Assembly: GCA_030268105.1 (NCBI GenBank)
Contig: BSDZ01000120.1
Span: 434,001 to 498,000 of the forward strand
Origin: Volvox africanus
Taxonomy: Eukaryota > Chlorophyta > Chlorophyceae > Chlamydomonadales > Volvocaceae
Length of the DNA: 64,000 nucleotides
Direction of reading: 5' to 3'
This document shows, one piece after another, positions 53,001 through 63,968 of the stretch. The notes under the pieces were generated by a model. That model made no database searches, was not told where the DNA came from, and saw nothing but the letters and a program-made list of their open reading frames with translations. The position numbers and the translations under genes are program-made. The number at the start of each line of letters is the position of its first letter. The stretch's first letter is position 1.

Positions 53001-56000
53001 CTACATGACGTACACTCCGCCCGTGTGCCTAGACACGATAGGTCACCTAACGCCCGGGCAGGTGCAGAGGGCACATTACGTCACAGCGGAGCTGAACCCT
53101 GTCCTGTACGCCTGGGGTCAGTACTACGCGGCAATGGCGGCCCCGCCCTCGCCTCAGGCCTCGCCGCCTCCAGATCCGAGTCTCAGTATCTGCAAGGTAA
53201 GGTTGATTATTTGGATTGACGTTATTCAACCGCCATTGTAAGTGAGGATTATCGCACAAGTGGCCCGATTATATATTCTATGCATATCTATCTAGGCACT
53301 CTATATGTATAATATCTCGCGCCCTAAATATCTATATATCTAGCTGCCTACCTAGCTATCTAGTTATCTAGATTTGTATATGCATTAAAAGTTTTATAGA
53401 TAACTAACATATATAAATATATTTATTTGTGTTTATTAGTTGTTAGCACTGGTATATATTGACATTGTTAATGTATAGGTTCGTTGCATGCATCAGCTGA
53501 TTCATCTATTTGCATGTGTGCCTTTCTTGATCGACGGTAATTTGGATATTTACGCAGGTGTCAGCCGGTTCTTGCCCCTGCAAAAGCAAATGGACTTTCA
53601 ACGGCACACAGTACTCGTTCTGCAGCCAAATCGATTCCACCTCCGATAAGCTTTGGTATGTTCGTTATATTTTGTTATGTTTGTTGGAGTTGGTTATGGG
53701 GCTACGGTTTGTAAGATTCATTTGATTAGGGCTGGTCAGCTTGCTTGCATGCAGATAACAATTATAATTACAATAACAGCAACAACACAACAACAAACAT
53801 AACAAAACCCAAATAATTGGTGTTCCGCATAGAGAGGCTGAGTTTCCTACGTTTGTATCTGAATGCAGGTGTGAGGTGCAGAACGCGGCTACCTGCTCCT
53901 CCTGTGCAATGAGCGGCCAGCAGGCGTCTTCGTGCGTAATGCCCTGCGATGGTACGTACTGCCTTGATGTAAGGAATCATCGCCTTACTTGGTGCACATG
54001 TAATTCTTTGTATCTGGGAAAATATATGAATCATGACCATCAGGATATAATTAATAATTCTTGTATGTGTGTAGGATAGGGGGGTACATCACCCGTGGCC
54101 ACTAACCTGGCAGTCCCTACCTTCCCCGGTGTTTCGGGGCACCCTCATCCAGTCTCCCATGCCGACTTCTCCGAAATCAGTGGTTTTCCCAGGTTCAGCA
54201 CCCACCACCAGCATCCAGCGGAATCTGCCGAATCAACTAAGGCGTCAACTCCGCTACTGGTCAGCTCGCAGGTCACTTTAATTGGGGTCGTCACCGTCCA
54301 TCGACATGGGGGCATGTATAATTAATAATCCTGGTGTACTTTCCCCACCAACGAGGAGTGTAACTGCCAAACAGCGCTAAGCAGCTGTTGTATCTCTGTG
54401 CTAATGTCCGCCAAACTGTTTAGGCCCAATCAGATGATGATCAGTTTCCCGAACATTCTGGATATTTCCTTAGATACCCTAGGATACTACAGCAGCCTGT
54501 AACCAGCTTCTCATACCCACCTGCTGTTGTGAAATGCTGACAACTTTTGTACCCTCTTTGAGTTGGTTGGGCTTCTTTCATCATCTCCCAGTAAAATATA
54601 AATGCTCTGACCCACGGGCAATGCTCTGACCCACGGGCGAGTCCAATTAGTTGATGTTTTAATGATAAAATAGATGGCGTTATATCCAATCTTATGATAT
54701 ATAGGAGGCTATAGGCAGAGGAGCGAGGGCTGGCTGTCGTACCGCAGAGGCTTTGGCAGTTAAGAGCTGCAGGGCTGCCAGTAGTGTCGGTTGTCACTAG
54801 CTCGATGAACGTACGGCACAGTTATTTGCTTAGCACAGGTGAACCACTAGCTTCGGCACCGACCCTAGCCCATTGTTATTTTCTTGACGTCATATTTTTT
54901 CTTTACATCATGCGTGGATATAGATGTAATATATATCATAATGAATTCTCTCGCATTGCTGTCCATCCTGTCCCTTTGCAGCGGGCGCGACACCCAGCGT
55001 CTGCAACCTTGGACCTTCCGCAACTTCTAAAGTGCCGCCTCCGCTTCCACCTTCACCACCTCCTTATCCTCCACCGCCACCACCGACAGCGGTACGTGAG
55101 GAGTGCAAGGTAAGCTATCACATCACACCATCATGATTGCTTGAACTTGAAGCATTGTACGCATCAGCCCGCCCTCGCCCTTCACTGTCCTCCAAAAGTC
55201 ACTAGTTTTGAGTGATGGAGGGGGATGGGGGATTGAAGAAATTAAATGGGTCACATTCATCGAATGATTGACGAACCGAATAAAAGGACCATAAACACGC
55301 ACAATGATGAATTAAATGTTCCAAACCGTAGGTAGCGGCCTCCGGCTGCGCCTGCCGAAGTACTTGGCTCTACCAAGCTGGAAATGAGTATGCGTCGTAC
55401 TGCTCTAATCCCGACGGACGCACAGCTCTCTGGTACGGCTTCTCATGACGCAAAAAACAAACCTTTGCATTATATGTTTTTACTTATTGTTTAGTTTCAA
55501 TGCGAATGAGAACATACTAACAGGGTTGATTTGAACTCCTGAATAGGTTATATATCAACATTATATAAAAATATATATAACATATCATAAAAAATACTTG
55601 CATCGTTTTTCCGTGCTTGTGTGTACATGGGGACTATAAAATCTTCATCTGTATTTATCGTTTATTTGTACATGTATTTTCCAAATACGTGCAGGTGCAT
55701 GGTCTCGCCCTCGTGCCCTGACTTCGCTAGGATGCCCTTTCAGTACTGCGCTTCCAACCTTAGCGCCTCGTACTGCGGAAGTAAGTACGGCCATGCTCGT
55801 ACGTGTACGTAAACGTCTATCTTTGTACGACCCTTGATGAGTCATGAATGGTATTGTGCGACCACTATACATGTATATTCGACGCAGATCTCAAGCCCTG
55901 CTTGTCAAACTAATTTGATAGGCCAGCGCGCGATTATTTGTCCAGTGTACATATCAGCACGCGTGCGAGTGAGGCGTCCTCTTTGCGGTGCAACCGACCT

Positions 56001-56180
56001 CATGCATGGTTGCGAAAGAGCAGCTAAGCCTCTTACCCTGGTTGGATTACCAAGGTTGGATGTCGATAATGTCCAAATACTACACATCGCCCATCCATGT
56101 GGATGAGTTGCATTTTGGCGAATGATTTACCTATTGTTAATAATCTTAACGATCTACCTACCTACCTATCTATCTATCTA

Positions 56181-56224
<44 letters not shown>

Positions 56225-56667
56225 CATGCCTGGCAGATAGCCATCTGCTTATCTGCCCATCCATCCATCCATCCATTCATCCATCCGTCTGGCAATCGTT
56301 ACGTATATATATTATATATCATATACTCATCCAGCAGGTCGCCAATCAACTAACTATCAAGCAAGGAGATTATCGTTCTTGTATACAATCGATGTTTCCA
56401 TCCATCTCGACAATATGTAGTACTGTCCCCGCAACCCAACCACACCCTATAACAATTCTCTCCCTAGGCCCGAAACCGACCAACCTCGTCTTCCTCCTGT
56501 ACCTCGCAGCTGGTCAACAAGTCTATTTCTCTACGGTCCGCATTCCATCGCCGCCACCCCCGCTGTCGGACGGACTCAGGCTTTCACCACGGCCACCGCT
56601 ACCACGCCCATGGCTGCCACGCAAACCGCCATCTCCAAAGCCGCCGCCAAAGAAGAAGCAGCCGTGA
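47094..56667 (+). CDS. Secreted M43 (pappalysin-like) zinc metalloprotease, 14 exons
   Basis: Metzincin endopeptidase predicted to be secreted and to act in the extracellular matrix or wall. Exons, all phase-consistent: 47094-47193, 47279-47455, 47972-48114, 48490-49137, 50103-50224, 51057-51149, 52225-52436, 52808-53196, 53558-53655, 53869-53951, 54982-55109, 55332-55432, 55695-55780, 56468-56667. The joined frame is 2,580 bases (859 aa). The start was chosen at tandem ATGs (47094/47097) because they precede a signal peptide ([13 protein letters not shown]); an in-frame ATG at 47010 is the alternative. A pro-region of about 300 residues is followed by the M43 fold from [14 protein letters not shown], the zinc site in exon 7, a Met-turn NYMTY in exon 8, two Cys-rich modules, a Pro-rich linker and a basic Pro-rich tail. 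The [17 protein letters not shown] pattern fits M43 better than M11 gametolysin. Confidence 0.88.
49746..49795. repeat. (TCTATC)n microsatellite
   Basis: TCTATC hexamers in the protease intron between exons 48490-49137 and 50103-50224. Confidence 0.9.
50695..50768. repeat. CCATCCATCGAT-type repeat
   Basis: Tandem CATC/CGATC units in the protease intron after exon 50103-50224. Confidence 0.9.
51388..51657 (-). rRNA. Antisense fragment of 18S rRNA 5' end (pseudo-rDNA) inside a protease intron
   Basis: Read on the minus strand from 51657, the sequence starts TACCTGGTTGATCCTGCCAG, the near-universal first bases of eukaryotic 18S rRNA. It then follows the gene through the conserved blocks GATTAAGCCATGCATG, AAACTGCGAATGGCTCATTA, CTCGGATAACCGTAGTAATT and TGAATCATGA, for about 270 bases. 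Conserved blocks are almost intact; the variable helices between them are shortened or different from chlorophyte 18S. It lies in the intron between exons ending at 51149 and starting at 52225 and is antisense to the protease, so it is not a functional rRNA gene. Sequence to about 51975 may be attached spacer, but I cannot confirm that. Confidence 0.88.
52334..52366 (+). other. Metzincin zinc-binding motif [11 protein letters not shown]
   Basis: The three histidines that coordinate catalytic zinc and the general-base glutamate are all present (HExxHxxGxxH). Downstream DVIDTP and the Met-turn NYMTY (about 52999-53013) are the other M43 hallmarks. No active-site residue is missing, so the enzyme is predicted to be catalytically competent. 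Confidence 0.92.
53558..53951 (+). other. Cys-rich W/C module 1 of the protease
   Basis: Two exons joined in phase 2 encode [17 protein letters not shown], then, across the splice, [11 protein letters not shown] and two further cysteines. The pattern C-x-C-x3-W, G-x2-Y-x2-C, W-C resembles fibronectin-type-II-like modules seen in secreted proteins. I infer substrate or matrix binding, not catalysis. Confidence 0.6.
54609..54648. repeat. 20-bp tandem duplication
   Basis: AATGCTCTGACCCACGGGC occurs twice in direct succession inside the protease intron after exon 10. Confidence 0.8.
55332..55780 (+). other. Cys-rich W/C module 2 of the protease
   Basis: A second copy of the same module: [19 protein letters not shown] in one exon and WCMVSPSC in the next. 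The intron interrupts the module at the same W-C position and the same phase as in module 1. That points to duplication of an exon pair. The exon 54982-55109 between the modules encodes a [14 protein letters not shown] hydroxyproline-type linker. Confidence 0.65.
56150..56292. repeat. (CTAC)/(CTAT)/(CTGT)/(CCAT) tetranucleotide tract
   Basis: Successive blocks of related tetranucleotides in the last protease intron, ending about 175 bases before the terminal exon. Confidence 0.9.
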
Positions 56668-59198
56668 TTGCTGCCTCTAGACACCTGGCATCCTAACCAT
56701 ACAAAGTTTCATCATAATATCCTACCGGCCCTGCACTTACGATGCCTGCTCGTTCGAGTATTCGCTCCTTGAACCTTTAGTGCGACATATGTACACGCAT
56801 AACAAGGATCATCAATCTTCTTTCGCCTTTTCTTCCGCCGCCATCTATCCATCATCTGAAATTGCCGCCCTTGAGCTCAACTTATGCATGACGAGGCAGG
56901 GCGGGCTACGTAGCTATGCATCGTAGAGATGAATGTGAGGGTTGCGCGCGCATGGATCAGCTATGTATCTATAACAGGTTTGCGTGCTTTATTTTTATGT
57001 CCATCTATCGCCATATGTATGTATGTATGTATGTATGTCGTCGGACATGTATGTACGTATGTGTACCCCTTCAGATAGCTCCATGGAGAATGAAACTGCG
57101 TACATAGCTGCTGGTGATGTCCACCGTGGTATGAAGCTAGCACATACGCGTCGTCTTTATTTGTCTGATTGATCATATCATTAATTGGTGTATGTACGTT
57201 TTGCCCACGTGCGTGCGTGGATGCCTGCGTATAGATATTCATGTTGCGTGCTGCAGCCATATTCAGCACGTGCACGAGTTGGGTTACGCGCATGCATGCA
57301 TGTTTGGGTGCCCGCGATACTTCCATTATCTAAGCCAACATGCATGGTAAATGGCGGCGAGCTAAGCGCCAGCAGCTAGCTAGCAGGCAATCTAGTGGCA
57401 CGCCTCCTGCCTTATCACATACACAAGCTACAGCCACGGGCGCACATTCGACGTTGGAATGGACGGGTAACACACATATATGTATGTGTATTCACATATC
57501 AACACATACACTATCCAGGAGAGACGTTTGCTTTGCGGTCAAAGTTCGTAGATATGCATGTACGCACGTACGTATGCATGTTCGTACGCACGATTCCAGT
57601 TTTCATGAATGGAGGGTTTTATATATCCATCCGTCCGTGCGTGTACGTATGTGTCAAGGTAAAAGCACACGCGGTCGCTTGTGTCACGACGAATGATATG
57701 GTGGTGCGTGATAGATAGATCGGGACCTGATGGTGTGATCAAACAGTGCGCGAAAGTGTTTGCCGGGTATTAGGGTGTTCCACTGACTGTGCGTGGGCAA
57801 TTAACTCTGCTCCATGAACACGCGCTTGCGGCTTCGCCCGGACCGGATAATATATGTGTATATATGTACGTGGATTGGGTCCCATCTTCGTCCAGCAATA
57901 AGCACATCACGAGGATCGTCGTCACGTTAAGCGGGTAAAACCCTAAGCATCTGGTAATTTGACAGGCAAGTAAGCATTAGGTTTGTCCATTTACCGTGCG
58001 CGCTTTGCTGCTGGACGAATATAATCATTAGACATATGTTAATGTTGAAGCTGATTTTGCTGGCTTGATTGGGCACGGCAGACAGCCATACATCATCTAT
58101 CACCATGTTGTGCAATTGCGGTGCACTATAGCTACGGAAAATTGCGTCAGTATTGCGTTACGCCGCGTTTTGCTGCGTAAAGCTGCGTTATGTGCGTAAG
58201 GGCGCGAATCCCAGTGCGAATCACTGCGAATGTAACGCACGGCGGTAATGCAGGAGAAGGAAAACAGCATGCTAACGCTAACTTCATTAAAAAATATCAT
58301 TCGGCAAGGTCTTTTGTTAACATTCACGTGCAAAAATTAATTCAAAATGCAGTTCCAAAAATACCGGAAAGCGAATATGCAAGCGCATCGAAACGCATAT
58401 GAAAAGCATGGAGTTCGTGTCCTTGAGTGAGTTGCGTTAGGCTTGCAAACCCGTCCGCGCAAGGTCCATGTTTGTAGACGCCTACGGACATCAATAAAAA
58501 GGGCTCTAATAATTTTCGGGGGCATAATATGTTATTTGCAATTGGAACTGATGTAAGGCCCTTACGGCAGAAGGTACTTGTGAAACGTCAATCAGCAATC
58601 AATACGCATGCGTAATTGCAACAGTTGACTCGTTATGGAGAGACGTTATGGAATTTCTGAAAGCATCCAAACCCCACCCAACCGCTGATAACGACCCTCT
58701 TCTTCATGTGCACCACCATGCGTTGTCCACACGTTACTGTCCGGGACGATTGGGACGACATAGTTCTCATCCGGACTTACGTATGGGCGGCAGAGTCCTG
58801 GTCCACGAGCGTTTGGGACTGAGTAGACGCCGTAGGGAGGGTGGGTGGGAAAAAAATAAATTCCTCCAGGCGACTTGATAGGCGACGATGGCGTGGTCCA
58901 GCGGGGTGCGTGTTATCGCATCCACAATGCCGAAGTCGAACACAGGCGCGGGTTGTGTTGACTAGGACGTCTTGGGGCTCGAGCGACTTGGGAAGCTCGA
59001 ACAAAAAGGTCTCAGATCTTCAAGGTCTCGATCCAGTGTAACAGAGGGGTCGCCTAGCTGTTAGGTATAGCTATTTTGGCGAGCCATGGGCACGTGCCGT
59101 AGCGCACGTGGTGCAAGGGGCCACATTATAAATAACAATAAAGTAGTAATTACTAAGAAAGAAGAAGAAGATGTGTATGTCATAAAAATCCAGGCGCC
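56668..59198. other. Protease 3' flank and intergenic DNA
   Basis: No gene recognised. Contains a (GTAT)n tract at about 57016-57038 and a region rich in palindromic GTACGTAC/ATGCATG words (57000-57660). From about 58140 there is a stretch rich in GCGTTA/GCGTAA words. Short open frames here lack recognisable domains. No TGTAA signal is visible close to the protease stop. Confidence 0.45.
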
Positions 59199-60754
59199 TT
59201 AAATAGCGCTGCCTGGTACAAAAAGGGGCCTTACGTCTATTCGAAACTGGCGCGCATTCGACAACTGACACCGTTGTACGAATGCTTGCACGGCAAGTAG
59301 TCCCATGCGACTTGTCCAAGTTCTATGCGTTAGATTTATAATAACTAATCCAATATAACGCATATAAGTTATTGTAATGAAAGCCAAATTACGACAAGGC
59401 AGTTTCGCTCTTTCTGGCGCTTCTTCGCCATTCGCCCTGTTACACCCCAGATGCTCCTCACGCGTCTTGGAATAGACCAAAATGTCGTCCATGTAGCAGA
59501 CCACAAACCTGACGTTTAACGGTCTAAACATACGGTCCATAACCGCTCTGAAACGTCGTGGGTGCGTTAGTCAGCCCAAACGACTAAGACCGTGTACTCG
59601 AAGTGACTGAAGGGAGTCCGAAAAGTGGTTTTCGGAATGTCAGATGCAGCGATGCAGATCTGATTGTATCCCTGTTGCAAATCAATCAAGCTAAAATAAG
59701 CCGAACCTTTCAGTTTATCAAGCAGGTCGTCAGGTAGCGATTTTTAACGGTAGTCGCATTCAAACCCCGATAGTCAATGCACATACGCAAAGTCCCGTCC
59801 TTCTTACCGACAAACAATATTGGCGCAGAGTAAGGGGATGTGCTGGGGCGAATCATACCCTTGACGAGCGAATCCGTCACCTGGCGCTTCACCTCATCCA
59901 ACTCCAATGGGCTTAACCTGTACATAGGTCATGAAACGGGTTGCGCTCCAGGCATGAGTGGGATGGTGTGATTGACAGGACGCATAGGAGGAAGCCCAGG
60001 TATGTCATGAAAAACGTCTGCATACTCGTGCAATAGAGCTTCGACCTCAGGGTCCATAGAGGTTTGAGTGGTGGTAGCATTCAATTGCACCCGAAGCCTC
60101 ACAAGCAGTCCATGGGCACCCTTTTGAATCATTCGAACGGCTTCCTTGCGCCCGACTGGCTTGGGTTAAGTTCACCTACCCAATGCGGTCACAGCAAAAT
60201 TAACTAAAGGCTCCGCCTCTAACCTAACTCCCTCCGGTGCAACATCTGCAAATGGCATAAAAGGCACTTTACACGACAGAGTCCCCTTGCTAGTGAAGGG
60301 TTCCGGACTCCATGTCGAGACTAGCCCGGTATTGGTGTAATGTCGAAGACCCCAGTATATATGCTGCAGTGTCCGCAAGATCCTGCAACACATGTGGTCA
60401 GGTCACAACACGCAAAGGACCTATCGTTAGGCTAAGGGTGACCCTTCCCACAATGGGATGCTTACCCTCGTCCGCAAGGGTAACCTGCAAACACTTCGAC
60501 GACTGTGGGGACAACCCCAGCGCATTCAGCTCTGCCACGGAGATGAAGTCGTCACTGGCACCGGTGTCAACGAGTGCCTTCAGTGTACGGCCAGCAAGAC
60601 CAACCTGAATCACTGGGACACGATTGCCTGTTGGACCCGACTCTGCGTACAACAGCAATGCTCCCAGGGCGGGCTCGAAACAATTGGCAGAGCCCTCAGT
60701 ATGGGGTGCAAGAGATTTGTACCAAACGTCAACAGCATAGGGAAGTCCCGACAA
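59199..60754 (-). mobile_element. Degenerate Ty3/gypsy retrotransposon, protease and reverse transcriptase
   Basis: On the minus strand, from right to left: a retropepsin with the catalytic DTGASDDFIS (ORF 60398-60754); the RT-upstream segment ending PVNHTIPLMPGAQPVS (59929-60132); the RT start with [20 protein letters not shown] (59710-59925); motif A FSLIDLQQGYNQI (about 59650-59700) in another frame; and the YMDD catalytic box as VVCYMDDILVYSK (59199-59540). Frame changes and stops between these pieces show the element is broken. The order pro-RT is gypsy-like. Neither LTR could be identified, and RNase H and integrase do not follow on this strand. Confidence 0.85.
60398..60754 (-). pseudogene. 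Gypsy retropepsin fragment
   Basis: Aspartic protease domain with LVDTGASDDFIS, the flap region and ILG-like strand (VGRVTLSLTIG), as in gypsy Pol polyproteins. It belongs to the broken element described at 59199-60754; there is no gag or zinc knuckle that I could recognise upstream of it on the same strand. Confidence 0.75.
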
Positions 60755-60972
60755 TGGAACTGACGATCCACTACATCCACACAGTTAAACAACACGGTGC
60801 CGGATCCAAATCGGGAGACATGCTACATACCCGCCAGCAAAGCTGCAGCTTTACGCCAGTCATAGTTAGGTAGCAGAACGCACGCAGCTGTGTCCGGATG
60901 TTGACGCCTACATCTTTAAAAGGTCAGCTGTTCAGACAGCTCGTGTAGAGATGAGGAGATGAACAAGACGGT

Positions 60973-61578
60973 GTGATGCAACACCGGGCAACGCAGTGTA
61001 AACAGATTACACGACAAGTCAAAACCAAAAAGTCCTGTGTGACCGTTGGAGGTCAATTCACGTCTAAGTTTTGGGAAGCGCTCTGCAAACGGGTTGGCAT
61101 GCACGTCAACCTGAGCATGGCATACCATCCACAGACCGACGGACAAACTGAACACACGAACCCCACGTTGGGTGATATGTTGCGCAATTTTGCTGGTTGC
61201 ACAACTCTTGGCTGGGATACGTTTTTGACTGCGGTAGAGTTCACGCTCAACAACACTGTTAACCGCTCAACAGGTCAAATCCCGTTCTTTCTGAATTATG
61301 GGTTTCACCCCATGCTACCCATGTGGCGTGAGTTGGAAGTGAATATCCCCGCGGCTAAAACCTTTGCCAAGTCTTTCCTATCCCGCATGACAGACACAGA
61401 GGCATGTTTGGACGCGGTGCAGCAACGAACAACGGATTACTACAATAAGTCCAAACGGGATGTGACTTTCTTGGAAGGGCAGATGGTTTTGCTGAGCACT
61501 AAAAACTTACGCTCTTTTGCTGAGGGGTCTCGAAAGCTTTTACCCTGCTGGATTGGTTCAACCTATCATCAGTTCTGA
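60973..61578 (+). pseudogene. Gypsy integrase fragment, opposite orientation
   Basis: The open frame contains GGQFTSKFWEALCKRVG followed by SMAYHPQTDGQTEHTN, the second half of a Ty3/gypsy integrase core including the third acidic residue. A C-terminal part then carries LNNTVNRSTGQIPFFLNYG. The expected Asp of the second catalytic position (SDRG in active enzymes) is replaced (TVGG), and the zinc-binding N-terminus is missing, so it is inactive. It points away from the protease/RT piece on its left, meaning either an inversion or a second element. Confidence 0.8.
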
Positions 61579-62255
61579 CGGCCGAACATATCGCTTTCAC
61601 CTGTCAACTTTTGTAAGTTGGATCTTTCCTCGCTCCTGAGTCTTCCGCTGCCGATAATATCGCATTGGAGTGCTTTGCTGTCTCACAAGCACTTTGGCAC
61701 TAGTATCTAACGCCCACACGCGCAGATGAGTGCATGAGCGACGAAGGAGAGATACAATAACAGCTTCCAAGTCGAATACTTGTTTAGGTCCGGCGGCTCG
61801 TCCAGCCTATCCTTTCCCATTGTGAAGACCTACAAACGCGAAGATCAACACTAATGATGGGCAAAAGACGTCAGACTCCCCGGTCCACGTTGGCCGGGGC
61901 TCATAACCTATTGAAATGTAGACTACCGGACATTATGAAGCCTGACGTTATTATGAGAAAGTATTCGTTACATACCGTCCGATAGTTGAAAGGAGTTGGC
62001 ACAAATAGTCGACAAATAGCATTATAGATTCGACGAGCGCGGGTCGATAGCCGTAGTGCCGAGGACAGCTACAACAACACGATTGTTGCTAGAACGGATC
62101 ATTATAGATCTCCACTGATACACCATTTCATAACAATTCGCCATGCTTATATGTACATTCATCTAGTTAAAAGCGTGAGAGTCAAAGGCTTGAGGCTTGA
62201 GTGCGGCCTGCCTCGGCAGATCAGCAGGAATCCCCTGCTTGGCGGCTTATAAGTA
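61579..62255. other. No gene recognised between retroelements
   Basis: Sequence between the integrase remnant and the DIRS-like element. I see no open frame with a recognisable domain, no tRNA-like structure and no clear LTR end. Confidence 0.4.
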
Positions 62256-62587
62256 ATTAGTTGTTGCTCTCGGAACAAAAGCCATTGCCATTTCTGTTAC
62301 AATTGCACTGTGCTAATACAGGCCTAGGTCAAGAACCAAAGGCCTGACGAACCAAGGAAAGAAACCAGCAACACTTCGGGCGATGCGACAAGGGATGGGC
62401 GGGCGGGCGCGTGCTAAACAACAAAAACAAGATAAAAGGAACGACTACGCACGCGAATAAATACAGCCCTGAGGACACGGGCTGAGGTAAGGCCCTTAGT
62501 TTAAATGCCTTACCGAGGCCTTACGCCTACCTAACCCGGCTTCCTAACGCAAGCCCGCATTAGTTGTTGCTCTCGGAACAAAAGCCA
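62256..62587. repeat. 29-bp direct repeat pair of the DIRS-like element
   Basis: A perfect 29-base sequence beginning ATTAGTTGTTGCTCTCGG occurs at 62256-62284 and again at 62559-62587, 303 bases apart, just downstream of the recombinase stop. PAT-type elements end in split direct repeats (A1-ORFs-B1-A2-B2), and this pair is consistent with part of that structure, though only one end is in view. Confidence 0.8.
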
Positions 62588-62612
62588 AAGAAAAGATACC
62601 AGCGCTTAACGG

Positions 62613-63968
62613 TTAAAGTACTGAACTCCAAACGGCGCGACCCGGCCAACCGCTAGGGCCAAAGAACGCTAAGGCTTTAGGGCAGGCGCGAACACCTAAG
62701 TCAAGATAATGCTCCCGCAAAGCCGACAAATTAGTACTCCAACCACCAAAGGCTTCCACAACCTCCATGGGAACACCAGCTGCACGGGCCGCCGAGGCAC
62801 CACCTCGCCTTAGACTATACAGAGTGTGCACGCCCCGAAGGCTCTGCAAACCAAACTGACCAAGCACCAGGTCGAACCAACGCTCTGCCCCTTGAGTAGA
62901 CTGACGGACAGGCCAAAGACGAGACTGGTCCTGAGCTAAACGCTGCAACAAGGCAACTCGGAGAAATGGAAGACCACAAAGAGGAAACTGCAGTACTGGG
63001 GCATGTTCAGCAGACACTACCCTACCTTTCCAGTTAAGGGGCTTGTACTGGAAAACCGGGATACCTCCCAACTCCACCACACGTGCCCAACAAACCGACA
63101 GGAGGCAATCCGGACGCAGGAACAAACAAAACCCCAAAACAACAAATAAAAGCGGCAAGAAAACTGGAGAGCTAACCGAAACTAACGGTAACGCCTCATA
63201 CAGCACCCAAGCACTCTCCGCACTGAAGGCTAAGACTAAAGAGGAGGTGGGGGAAAATGAGACCTGAAGACGTTCCCAACCCTTTCTGAAGGCTACAAGC
63301 AAGGCATTGTCTCCCGCACAAGGCTTAGGGTAACCCAGAAGGTCGTGAATCGTGTTAACAGCACTGAAGTATGGCTGAGCAGTACACGCCTGGACAGTGC
63401 CTTTTGCCGCAAGAAACTGACCCCACAACAAGCCTGCATAGAAGGAAGCCGGAAGGAACTCCAAGCCCTCCATCACACAAAAACACAAAAAAGCCGCAAA
63501 ATGAGATCCATAAGACCGCCAAGTACTAGCACCAACACGAGCCATCACGACCTGCGCTTTCTGTTGGAGACGGGCCGAATGATCTAACCCTGCAGCTCCC
63601 GATTGAAGATGAGAAACCAGCAGGTCCGAAACCACGGGAGGGGCAGCAACCAAACCCAGGTTAAGGCCATATCTAGGGGCTACCCTAGCAACGGCATTCG
63701 CCTCAAGAGAGCGAGCCCACTCTACCACTGCACCCGTACTGCTACAACCTGCCAACTCGGAGGAGGAAGGAAGGTGCTCGAACCTCCCATCCCAAGAGCA
63801 AACAGCACGGTGTTGGATGGGAGGAAAACCAGGTCCACTGCTAGCTCCATGAGTTGCTGCCACCAAGGTTGAGCCGTCCAGTAGGGGACCACCAGGGTGA
63901 CACATGCCTGCTCTTCTCGGACCTTCTGCACCACGGCCATTAAAAAGTCCGGGTCCAGGGGTGGGCAA
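62613..63968 (-). CDS. Tyrosine recombinase of a DIRS/PAT-like element
   Basis: Open frame of up to 451 codons; the true start is probably well inside it, because its first part overlaps the RNase H frame. An N-terminal SAM-like core-binding region (ASTWRSYGSHFAAFLCFC) precedes a catalytic domain with the box I arginine in CLFLRPDCLLSV. Box II follows as SLRRGGASAARAAGV, then GGWS and the likely nucleophilic tyrosine in EHYLDLG. The residue before box II is Tyr (LYSLRR) where many relatives have His. The enzyme would join a circular cDNA copy into the genome. The frame is uninterrupted, suggesting a young copy. Confidence 0.85.
   Translation of the reverse strand: MPTPGPGLFNGRGAEGPRRAGMCHPGGPLLDGSTLVAATHGASSGPGFPPIQHRAVCSWDGRFEHLPSSSELAGCSSTGAVVEWARSLEANAVARVAPRYGLNLGLVAAPPVVSDLLVSHLQSGAAGLDHSARLQQKAQVVMARVGASTWRSYGSHFAAFLCFCVMEGLEFLPASFYAGLLWGQFLAAKGTVQACTAQPYFSAVNTIHDLLGYPKPCAGDNALLVAFRKGWERLQVSFSPTSSLVLAFSAESAWVLYEALPLVSVSSPVFLPLLFVVLGFCLFLRPDCLLSVCWARVVELGGIPVFQYKPLNWKGRVVSAEHAPVLQFPLCGLPFLRVALLQRLAQDQSRLWPVRQSTQGAERWFDLVLGQFGLQSLRGVHTLYSLRRGGASAARAAGVPMEVVEAFGGWSTNLSALREHYLDLGVRACPKALAFFGPSGWPGRAVWSSVL

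Noticed and set aside
47094..56667. Assignment of the protease to gametolysin/VMP (peptidase M11)
   Set aside because: The active site [11 protein letters not shown] with a following DTP and NYM Met-turn, and the ILIPLIFHI strand upstream, fit M43 pappalysins better. M11 was kept only as an alternative.
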